DNA from: Haliotis asinina
Taxonomy: Eukaryota > Mollusca > Gastropoda > Lepetellida > Haliotidae
Length of the DNA stretch: 64,000 bases
Assembly: GCF_037392515.1 (NCBI RefSeq)
Contig: NC_090295.1
Span: 19,422,001-19,486,000 of the forward strand
Reading direction: 5' to 3'
The translations under genes and the position numbers were made by a program. Below the pieces are notes generated by a model that was not told the DNA's origin, did no database searches, and saw only the letters and a program-made list of their open reading frames with translations. Below, piece by piece: positions 59,401 to 64,000 of the stretch. Every line of letters begins with the position of its first letter. The stretch's first letter is position 1.

Positions 59401-61122
59401 TCAAGGCAGAGGGACACGAAAAATGGGTTTCACATATTGTACCCATATGGGGAATCAAAGTCGGGTGTTGGAAGTGACGAGCGAACACTTTAACCCGTAG
59501 GCTACCCTACCGCTCCTTCCTAGTTTGAAACACGTGATGGTCAATCAAAGATCGTGTCATGTATTCTGCTGCTGCGGGTTGTTTTGTTTGGTAGTTGTTT
59601 AACATTCAGCAACATCCTGGTCTGTAAATAGTCGAATCTGGACCACACAACCCAGTGATCATCGATCTACCAGTTGTGATACGATGACATGTGTCAACTA
59701 AGACAGAGACGAATAGCTCCCAATAGTCGACTCGAACAAGCATCGGTTCCTAAAGATCAATTCTGACCCGATTCTTCTCGGGCGCCTGCCTCGGATGTTG
59801 GTTGGTTGACAGATTGATGTAATACCCACATATTTCTAATTTTAAGCATACAGGTCATTGGTAGACAAGTTATCATTAAATCATGTCATACCATTCTGGC
59901 ACCTACAATAATAATTATTATCGATTCTTCACGTGCATATCACGATAACAGAAATCAATTGTAAATACTTTCGAAAACGGCCTAAGCCCCACCTGTTCAC
60001 AAAATTCCTTTCACAGGTTTCTCTCACTCTCTTCTTCAGCGCCGTTGAGAAAAATTAAAACTTTTTGGAGGCAGGCGCCATGTAGATTAAATATCATATA
60101 TCGTATATATCATGTATTATTCAAATGTCTTTCTTTCCTAATGATCCGCCATGTGCAAGAAAGCTGGAATATTGCTCAGCGCTACTTAAACCTAAACTCA
60201 ATCACTCACTCACTTTATCGATGTGGGAGTGAGTTGTTTGAGTTAAGAAGAGCTCAAACAAAGCAAACAAACATGCACTGAGGACTCCTTGAGTAAGTCC
60301 TAAGTAAATCACATGTCACCATTGTCATAATCATCTATACACTCAGTCCTCACCTGTAAACACAGCTGCAATATGTACAAAATGATTCAACTGACGACAA
60401 GGTATAAGACAAAGAGAAAGCACCGACGGATCTGACCAATAAGCGCCCAGATTTCCATAAAAACTTCCCGTGCAATACACGTGTATGTTCCAGCGTTGTG
60501 GCCATCTCCTCATCACACAAAGTACCCTTTAATATCGGTAAACACTGGGTTGATTATTTGAACATATTTTACATTTGTGCAAATATACAATCATGAAGGG
60601 CAACTGTTACGAAACCTTGCAAAAACCTTTGTCACAACTTTCTATTTTACACCAAATGTTGAGATAAATCAAACCTTTGTCAAGATCAAGAGGATATTGA
60701 AATACTTTTAGTAAATACAGAAGCATGTTTATTTTAAATGTCTAAAATTGCCATGAAATCTTATTCACAGAAGCTGGAGCTTCTATAAACCTAGACACTT
60801 TACAATCACTTACAATATATCATGCATACACTGCATGGAATAGCGTAATGTCATCTTTGGGTAATTGGTTTGTTCGCCCTTTTCTATTTTCATTCACAAA
60901 AAAAAGTATTCTCTAATTTGTTTGAAGCCCGAACTTTTGAAGGCAACGATAACACGAGGTACAAGTTTGTATCCAATAGCATTCAGAATATTTCTGCAAC
61001 ATCAACATGTGATTTGACACAACCAGTGATCCATGCGATGTAAATGAATGTTTAAAGGATATGAAATACAACTTTCACTTACCCAACGCCAGTATTGCGA
61101 GGAAGACAAATTTGGACAACAT
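40592..61122 (-). CDS. Secreted protein with six tandem six-cysteine modules (596 aa, 16 exons)
   Basis: Coding exons, in order: 61122-61083, 57652-57529, 55177-55065, 54068-53813, 53390-53278, 52920-52707, 52028-51904, 51058-51026, 49672-49558, 46414-46290, 44930-44898, 43734-43629, 42369-42245, 41546-41420, 40972-40848, 40608-40592. They total 1,791 nt, exactly 597 codons with TGA. All splice sites are GT-AG except a GC donor after 49558. Residues 1-14 or 1-19 form a signal peptide (MLSKFVFLAILALA). Modules span Cys 22-93, 151-216, 253-329, 344-420, 435-508 and 519-592, each C-x(10-11)-C-x(14-21)-C-x8-C-x7-C-x(21-25)-C. The third-to-fourth and fourth-to-fifth spacings never vary. Linkers are acidic (ETEAP repeats at about 99-140; Glu-rich at about 217-250) or Gly/Pro-rich. 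There is no membrane segment. It is probably an extracellular disulfide-bonded protein; function unknown. It is a paralogue of the gene at 20819-27267. Confidence 0.85.
40784..40820 (+). repeat. SINE-B tail fragment
   Basis: GCGCTAAAAGCGGAGTAAAAC only. Confidence 0.5.
40848..41546 (-). CDS. Exons 14-15 of the six-module gene: module 6
   Basis: Exon 14 (41546-41420, 127 nt) carries the linker IAKTNGGDDN and the first three cysteines. Exon 15 (40972-40848, 125 nt) reads DMFEGLDCFDRLIANC onward to the last cysteine, whose codon is split with the 17-nt final exon 40608-40592 (CPGRK, stop). This module has x11, not x10, between its first two cysteines. Confidence 0.85.
40989..41030 (+). repeat. 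ATC microsatellite
   Basis: About fourteen ATC units, 16 bp upstream of exon 15 in its acceptor region (minus-strand sense). Confidence 0.95.
41130..41365 (+). repeat. ATC/GTC trinucleotide-rich stretch
   Basis: Interrupted ATC runs and a TCGTCGTCG run in intron 14 of the six-module gene. Confidence 0.75.
41705..42215 (+). repeat. CTA/CTG trinucleotide-based minisatellite
   Basis: About 510 bp of ACTACT/GCTGCT with a higher-order period of roughly 45-60 bp marked by CAGCTACTGTTGCAACTACT. It lies in intron 13. It creates a Leu-rich plus-strand frame (41461-42228) and a Val-rich minus-strand frame, neither a gene. Confidence 0.95.
42245..44930 (-). CDS. Exons 11-13 of the six-module gene: module 5
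   Basis: Exon 11 (44930-44898, 33 nt) encodes the linker ASGTLPPGPG. Exon 12 (43734-43629, 106 nt) reads VDVDCPSDHKAKLLECIEPL to the third cysteine. Exon 13 (42369-42245, 125 nt) reads VANTGFDCVDDIMTKC onward. Without exon 11 the frame still fits, but the linker and the preceding Cys codon would change, so exon 11 is supported by codon completion. Confidence 0.83.
42708..42968 (+). repeat. SINE-A copy
   Basis: Near full length in intron 12, tail ACTAAACTCACTCACTC. Confidence 0.92.
42970..43620. other. C-rich degenerate tandem sequence
   Basis: Repeats of the type CATCCCAACGTTNCC recur loosely through 42970-43420 (intron 12). No gene. Confidence 0.45.
44283..44395. repeat. Foldback MITE, same family as 16889-16999
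   Basis: GGGCCCAGATTTTCGAAGCT to AGCTTCGAAAAGCTAGGCCCC, with the shared core GACTATCTTAGCGCTAAGAG. Confidence 0.85.
44396..44724. other. Unassigned intronic sequence with short inverted motifs
   Basis: TTACGACATGTCGTAA palindromes near 44450-44470; no further feature. Confidence 0.35.
44725..44900. repeat. 84-bp tandem duplication ending at exon 11
   Basis: ATCACTTATGAAGTACAATA plus CACACCTC occurs at about 44790 and again 84 bp on, with an older partial copy near 44732. The second copy contains the exon 11 donor; the first carries a decoy donor. Confidence 0.8.
45120..45375. repeat. Dispersed repeat D, copy 2
   Basis: Counterpart of 31535-31805; the 3' part with GCGCTATATAAAT is missing. 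Confidence 0.7.
45436..45690 (-). repeat. SINE-A copy
   Basis: Near full length in intron 10. Confidence 0.9.
45845..46050 (+). repeat. SINE-A copy, strongly diverged
   Basis: GTGGTTTCCGGATTAGAACT, ACTTGTCGTAAAATGCGAC-like text and GGTTCTATTAATTAC blocks remain. Confidence 0.55.
46148..46250 (+). repeat. SINE-B copy, 5' part
   Basis: GGTAGCTTAGTGATTGACGC head and box B GGGTTTGAGTCC; it ends 40 bp from exon 10 of the six-module gene, on its donor side. Confidence 0.8.
46290..51058 (-). CDS. Exons 8-10 of the six-module gene: module 4
   Basis: Exon 8 (51058-51026, 33 nt) encodes the linker GGAGTDGGPEE. Exon 9 (49672-49558, 115 nt) reads GDSECPAGYEDRIQAC on to the third cysteine and ends at a GC donor (TGCAG then GCAAGT). 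Exon 10 (46414-46290, 125 nt) reads AANVAFDCLEDIMDAC onward. The 33-nt linker exon has the same length and phase as exon 11. Confidence 0.85.
46495..46722 (+). repeat. SINE-A copy
   Basis: Slightly shortened copy, tail TGCGGCGTAAAACTAAACTC. Confidence 0.9.
46948..47364. repeat. 417-bp foldback MITE
   Basis: Ends ATCGCTCCTGAC and GTCAGGAGCGAT are exact inverted copies. Inside, GTCATTTC-(A/G/C)TGAAATGAC palindromes recur six or more times and GTGTAACA...CAATCAA segments mirror each other. In intron 9. Confidence 0.88.
47424..47516 (+). repeat. SINE-B head copy
   Basis: GGCGGTGGGGTAGCCTAGTG then GTTAAAG and GGGTACAATGTGTGGAGC; tail missing. Confidence 0.88.
47908..48000 (-). repeat. SINE-A tail copy, diverged
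   Basis: GTTTAGTTTGACGCCGCAGT to GCGAATGTAGACCGAATCG. Confidence 0.7.
48010..48165. repeat. Possible pogo/Tigger-like MITE end
   Basis: ACAGTTGAACCCCGTGTACT and repeated CGGACCCCGC/CTTCCGGAC text resemble ends of pogo-like elements. The partner end was not found. Confidence 0.25.
48439..48698 (-). repeat. SINE-A copy with 12-bp target duplication (type copy)
   Basis: TTAGAGGCAGTG flanks the copy on both sides (48427-48438 and 48699-48710), which proves a retroposon about 260 bp long. Sense 5' end is GGCCCGTGAAGGCCCCGG, 3' end is GCGGCGTAAAACTAAACTC plus ACTC repeats. It inserted a few bases into the 5' end of the SINE-B at 48705-48835. No obvious tRNA, 7SL or 5S head. Confidence 0.95.
48705..48835 (+). 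repeat. SINE-B copy split by a SINE-A insertion
   Basis: Head GTGGGGTAGGCAAGCGGTTA; box-B segment deleted; tail AAAGCAGCCTAAAACTAGAC. The SINE-A at 48439-48698 interrupts its first bases, so this copy is older. Confidence 0.85.
48840..49550. other. Unassigned intronic sequence
   Basis: Intron 9; no feature recognised. Confidence 0.4.
49680..50385. other. Unassigned intronic sequence
   Basis: Intron 8; no feature recognised. Confidence 0.4.
50390..50502 (+). repeat. CA / ACTC microsatellite
   Basis: ACACACAA runs pass into ACTCACTCAC runs. Confidence 0.95.
50503..50690 (+). repeat. about 30-bp tandem repeat
   Basis: Six copies of ACACATTGTAATACTGCCAA plus ACGGTCAT with changes. Confidence 0.9.
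50805..50990 (+). repeat. Partial tandem duplication, about 112 bp
   Basis: GTGGAAATAGCAT...CACCAATGGGATG...CAGCAGAAAA-type text occurs at about 50808 and again near 50920. Confidence 0.65.
51178..51225. repeat. Half copy of the foldback at 21781-21866
   Basis: GATCAAAGTTAAGAATTCTT then CTACGAACGTTTCGA. Confidence 0.45.
51443..51604 (-). repeat. SINE-B copy
   Basis: Nearly intact, tail to head complement CTGGGCTACTCCACCGCCC. Confidence 0.92.
51612..51742 (-). repeat. SINE-B copy, older
   Basis: Second copy directly beside the first; the head is missing. Confidence 0.8.
51904..52920 (-). CDS. Exons 6-7 of the six-module gene: module 3
   Basis: Exon 6 (52920-52707, 214 nt) starts with a strongly acidic linker (GEEVEEGEDGEEEGEEEVEV) and then CPPDFVSRMQRCVEDMN. 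Exon 7 (52028-51904, 125 nt) reads ALNSAVTCVGDYMEAC onward. The intron between them holds a SINE-A and trinucleotide arrays. Confidence 0.87.
52138..52292 (+). repeat. GTA/GTG trinucleotide array
   Basis: Interrupted AGTAGTGGTAGTAG run, next to the SINE-A tail at 52293. Confidence 0.9.
52293..52468 (-). repeat. SINE-A copy, internal deletion
   Basis: Tail and 5' part present; the GATCGATGC middle block is missing. Confidence 0.9.
52469..52580 (+). repeat. AGTCGT hexanucleotide array
   Basis: TAGTCGTAGTCG run of about 100 bp on the other side of the SINE-A. Confidence 0.95.
52980..53185 (+). repeat. SINE-A copy
   Basis: From GAAGATCCGGGTTAAAACTG to TGAGTGCGGCGTAAAAC in intron 5. Confidence 0.88.
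53278..54068 (-). CDS. Exons 4-5 of the six-module gene: module 2
   Basis: Exon 4 (54068-53813, 256 nt) holds a linker of about eight ETEAP-type pentapeptides, then QCSRRDVRRMQKCANRLRKF. Exon 5 (53390-53278, 113 nt) reads KVRRTMDCLETTTQRC onward. Module 2 is basic, unlike its acidic linkers, and has the shortest gap (x14) between its second and third cysteines. Confidence 0.87.
53540..53690 (+). repeat. TTTG / T-rich low-complexity stretch
   Basis: TTTGTTTG runs followed by a T-run; the hydrophobic frames here are artefacts. Confidence 0.85.
53746..53803 (+). repeat. SINE tail fragment
   Basis: CTGCTGGAATTTTGCTATTA to CTCGCTCACTCAC, 10 bp from exon 4's donor. Confidence 0.55.
53930..54050 (+). 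repeat. 15-bp minisatellite inside a coding exon
   Basis: About eight copies of TCGGGAGCCTCTGTC; on the minus strand it encodes the ETEAP repeats of exon 4 and keeps the frame. Confidence 0.95.
54395..54530 (+). repeat. SINE-A copy, 3' half
   Basis: GGTTGACATGTATCATCGTA to TGAGTGCGGCATAAAACC. Confidence 0.85.
54640..54935 (+). repeat. 40-bp minisatellite, about 7 copies
   Basis: GAGATGTTCGTGCATGTAAA plus CATGTGACTGTTCCCCTACA, in intron 3. Confidence 0.92.
55065..57652 (-). CDS. Exons 2-3 of the six-module gene: module 1
   Basis: Exon 2 (57652-57529, 124 nt) finishes the signal peptide (ASVSHSQ) and reads ACVQSAAMGLSRCFEPL to the third cysteine. Exon 3 (55177-55065, 113 nt) reads DGGEAISCMYRLFDEC onward. 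Together with module 2 it has the 113-nt second exon, where modules 3-6 have 125 nt. Confidence 0.85.
55275..56640 (+). repeat. 46-bp minisatellite, about 23 copies, with degenerate flank
   Basis: ACATTATCCCTGAACTTCTC plus AAAACATTATCCAAGAACTGTTACAT repeats cleanly to about 56250 and decays to about 56640. It lies in intron 2 and creates the false frame at 55013-55558. Confidence 0.97.
56641..57528. other. C-rich degenerate intronic repeats
   Basis: Loose repeats of TTTCCANCATATCGTTCTCG type (about 160-170 bp apart) and a CCA run at 57345-57368. No exon seen. Confidence 0.45.
58230..58341 (-). repeat. SINE-B copy, internally deleted, with target duplication
   Basis: TTGGTTGAG flanks it on both sides (58222-58230 and 58342-58350). 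Confidence 0.9.
58351..59343. other. Unassigned intronic sequence
   Basis: Intron 1 of the six-module gene; nothing recognised beyond a weak inverted motif near 58930-58990. Confidence 0.4.
59353..59519 (-). repeat. SINE-B copy with target duplication
   Basis: CTAGTTTGA flanks it (59344-59352 and 59520-59528). Confidence 0.92.
59596..59785 (-). repeat. SINE-A copy, diverged
   Basis: ACATTCAGCAACATCCTGGT to CCCGATTCTTCTCGGGC. Confidence 0.75.
59790..61080. other. Unassigned intronic sequence
   Basis: Intron 1 of the six-module gene; a SINE tail scrap at 60158-60214 (AGCTGGAATATTGCTCAGCG) is the only repeat seen. Confidence 0.4.
61083..61122 (-). CDS. Exon 1 of the six-module gene: signal peptide
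   Basis: ATG to a phase-1 GTAAGT donor, encoding MLSKFVFLAILAL plus the first base of Ala14. The single-module gene has a 37-nt exon of the same design. Confidence 0.85.
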
Positions 61123-61189
61123 TGCTCCGTAGCTTGGCACCGCGTGTACCGAGGATGTTGTAATGAAGCTGTGTGAAGACCTATGTTGG

Positions 61190-61195
61190 TTTATA
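61190..61195 (-). promoter_or_regulatory. TATA box of the six-module gene
   Basis: GGTATAAACC on the minus strand, about 70 bp before the ATG; transcription would start near 61160. Confidence 0.75.
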
Positions 61196-61536
61196 CCCCA
61201 ATTCTCTGTCTGAAATGTCAACTGTACATCCGCTTAGTTCTGGCCTCTGTCGCAGTTGACATTATGACTCGTTAATACACAGACCGAGATACCGACATGG
61301 TTTACAATAATTATATAATTATCTTCTAACTTGCCATATGGTCACTGTAACGTGAAAACGGAAAAAACACTGACTGCTAAATTCAGTCTAGGGGAGCTTG
61401 CATAGTATGTACGGTATACGAATACACCATGCTGTTTAGAATGTGGACAAATGTAACACATGCTATATTTGGGATTGTTCTTTCTCAGTAAAACACGGAT
61501 TGTAGCACTTTTGTTAGGTTGAATCACATTCAGAAT

Positions 61537-61620
61537 TCAAGCCCACACCCTCTGAGCCATGCACCTAATCGTCAGCACACAAAGTATGTCGCCTAACCTA
61601 CTCAGCCACCGCGGCTTCAA
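61537..61620 (-). repeat. tRNA-like sequence, Leu/Ser type (SINE head or pseudogene)
   Basis: Box A-like GGTGGCTGAGTAGGTTAGGC and box B-like GGGCTTGAATTC with a long variable arm. I found no matching acceptor stem. Confidence 0.4.
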
Positions 61621-61675
61621 CGATAAATACAACATAAGCAGTAGTACTACGATTCGAACTTTATTCCATATATAT

Positions 61676-61678
<3 letters not shown>

Positions 61679-61720
<42 letters not shown>

Positions 61721-61726
61721 GAGAGT
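61679..61726 (+). repeat. GA microsatellite
   Basis: (GA)n with one CA interruption. Confidence 0.97.
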
Positions 61727-62790
61727 AATGCACACCAATAACAGAGAGTCGAAACCATAATCATTTTTAAACACGAATGTTTATCCTACGTTGAGTACAA
61801 TTTTGAGATTTAATTGTTCATCTGGCAAGGTACACTTATGAGGGCTCGTAGTATTGTTTTCACTTTATTCGACTTAAAGTTTTGTTTAAAGTGAAATTCA
61901 ACAGTAGGTTTCATCCGTTTCATCCATTTCGTGGTACTGTGCCAAATTTGGTTTTGTTACATTAGTTAGATTTTGTATTTGTGAGCAATTCATCGGCCTG
62001 AAATGAAATCAAACGAACTGTACTTCTGTCCGTCCACATCGAAATCGTCTATTATAGCGAGGAAAAAGCCAACACCATCCGTCTTTTTTATCATTTTCAA
62101 TATTTTTGATCGTTCATACATTCATGCATTGTGACAACATATTGGGGGAGAGAGAGAGAGAGAGAGAAAGGGTGGTGGTGTGGGGGGAGGGGATTGGAAT
62201 GTGTCAAGACGGTGACTTGGGCTTCCAATATCTAATCCATTTCCACATTAATATGGAAAAAAATTACGGACACAATTAAAATATGTACCCACGTATATAA
62301 ATTAAAATGTATAAAACAAAAATATCATTCATGTCACATAGTACTATTACTGGATTAGGCTTTCCTCTGTTTCAACTGGAAGGCAGTGGTTTGGTTCGGA
62401 ATATAAACAGGGACCCGTTTCAAGCTCAATTTCCCAGCTGCAATGTGATAAATACTTAAAGACCAAGCCCTCCTAAACTGACAAATACAGATTAAGATAT
62501 ATTTAATTCCATATTGATAGGTGTTGGCTGGTTTGTTTGTTTTATTTCATTGATTTATTTACTTTTTTATTTATTTTTTTCGAATATATTTTTGCTGTAT
62601 ATACGTCTTCGACGGCATCCAGAGAGATTATGCAATTCCTGGTGGGGTAACATGCTTGTAGCACAGGTTCTGTGCAAGGTGCGTTAGATTTGACTCCACT
62701 CACTCACTCACTTATTCACGCTCTCTTCCACCAACCCACTCACACACACACTCACTCACTCTTCCACTCACCAACTTTCACCATCACCTG
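61727..62790. other. AT-rich sequence with simple repeats
   Basis: GA run at 62148-62168 and ACTC/CACA runs at 62695-62765; no gene. Confidence 0.5.
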
Positions 62791-62811
62791 TGATGACGAT
62801 CCAGCCACAAC

Positions 62812-63165
62812 AATCTGAGGTGATGAACATACGGACGAACGGTCTTCACTGCAGCTCTCTACAAGGCTTGTGACTGACTAAAAACGGTGATATTCCCAGG
62901 CCGGACGGAGGAAGCACTACCCTGATAGCCTTTGAACTATAGCTCTTTCCTTTAATCTCTTCTCTATTTTGTGCGCTCTGAGCATGCATAAACATGGATA
63001 TATGAGCGTTACAAGTATGCTATCATTATTATGATTACCGCCTACTCCAGTCGCAGCGATGAGAGGTGATGGACACATGGACAGTCGTGGCTGCAGTTCT
63101 ACAAGGGTTGTGACTGACTAAAAGGGTCATATTCCCAGGACGGACAGAGAAACCACTACCCTAAT
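62812..63165 (+). repeat. Diverged tandem duplication, about 238 bp
   Basis: CTACAAGGCTTGTGACTGAC...ATTCCCAGGCCGGACGGA...CACTACCCT recurs as CTACAAGGGTTGTGACTGAC...ATTCCCAGGACGGACAGA...CACTACCCT. Confidence 0.75.
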
Positions 63166-63411
63166 TACCGCCTACTCACATGTCAGAATGAATGTCAGAC
63201 CCAACAACCCAACACATGGATGTCTGATAACTTAACTACCTCTACTGGACTAGCATGTTGAAAAACCGTGCTCTGCCAAATACGATATGCATATGTCAAG
63301 TGCGTGCAACACATGCATGAAATATCCCAACTGCATGACGACCCAGAACCATCTGGGATCCAGGGTTATGTTGACTTGCAGTTTCTAGAATGAATACATA
63401 GGGCCGTTCTC

Positions 63412-63515
63412 AGAGATCCGGGTTAGAATTAGCCTTCTGCAATCCATGCTTGTAAGAAGCGACTAACGAGACAGGATGGTCAAGCTCACTGACTTGGTTG
63501 ACACGTCATCGTAGC
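63412..63515 (+). repeat. SINE-A copy, 5' part
   Basis: GAGATCCGGGTTAGAATTAG to GACTTGGTTGACACGTCATC. Confidence 0.85.
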
Positions 63516-63540
63516 AAAACAGCCTACATACATGATGCGG

Positions 63541-63872
63541 TTAGGTGAAATTGGGTTTGACGACGCACTTAAGAATATTTTGCACAGATGACGACGTGCA
63601 CTGGTGTGCGGCTGCTGGTACTACATGTAGCTCTCGAGCTGGTTTTACAGTGCTAGCTCCCTTAGATAGCATGCTGCAGTTAAGCAGTAATACCCCACTG
63701 AGACACATTGTACTGACTCCAAGCCGACCAGTCCTCGTTGAAGCCATTAATGCCGAGCGCCATGTTGAGACCAACAAGTGCCAAAGTATATTGTATGAAG
63801 CGACTGGGGGTCGAACCCCGACCTTCCGCTCTCCGGATGGACGCTGTATCCACTACACCACGGAAGTGGTCC
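63541..63872 (-). repeat. SINE-C copy with tRNA-like head
   Basis: On the minus strand the 5' end reads CCGTGGTGTAGTGGATACAG (box A) and GGGGTTCGACCCC (box B); the body matches 14542-14745, and the 3' end carries TCACCT, the same unit that forms the GAGGT array at the other copy. Confidence 0.88.
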
Positions 63873-64000
63873 TATAAACAAGGATGCTTGCACGTATGCA
63901 CGTTGCTGAATTGGTCAAATAATGATGCTATTTAGACGCTTGATCCAAAGACACTTCAGTGCATATACCAGTTCATGTAGAAACTTTTCCTAAGTGAATA

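Overview
The window looks like nuclear DNA of a marine mollusc, most likely a vetigastropod such as an abalone (Haliotis). The grounds are an intron-rich layout with short exons, and dozens of copies of two related retroposons whose text I recognise from abalone DNA; the taxon is an inference. Most of the window is repeats, and most long open frames in it are repeat artefacts.

Three host genes can be built exon by exon with closing reading frames. (1) A small plus-strand gene (20819-27267, 4 coding exons, 91 aa) encodes a secreted protein with a single six-cysteine module. (2) An EXD1-like DEDDy 3'-5' exonuclease gene (33620-38701, plus strand, 5 coding exons, 464 aa). (3) A minus-strand gene (61122-40592, 16 coding exons, 596 aa) encodes a secreted protein with six tandem copies of the same module. 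The module is C-x(8-11)-C-x(14-21)-C-x8-C-x7-C-x(21-25)-C, and each copy is cut by an intron of the same phase just after the third cysteine. Genes 1 and 3 share a TATA box about 70 bp before the ATG, a tiny signal-peptide exon ending in phase 1, a module, and a tiny last exon that adds three or four residues after the final cysteine. I do not recognise this family; it is the best candidate here for something undescribed.

A fourth host-type sequence at 13032-14176 (minus) is a broken SABATH-like SAM carboxyl methyltransferase.

Layout: 1-2230 DIRS-like fossil; 3130-5390 Polinton fossil; 5640-5900 LINE endonuclease scrap; 6280-9110 Penelope-like foldback pieces around a Tc1/mariner element with preserved ends; 9640-12640 Tc1 scrap, foldback element and LINE scrap with a 66-bp tandem array; 13032-14176 methyltransferase pseudogene; 20.7-27.4 kb single-module gene; 33.6-39.2 kb EXD1-like gene with two minisatellites in an intron; 40.5-61.2 kb six-module gene with several long minisatellites in its introns; 61.2-64 kb repeats. 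Gene 3 is tail to tail with gene 2 (polyadenylation signals near 39220 and 40485). There is no sign of bacterial or organellar DNA.
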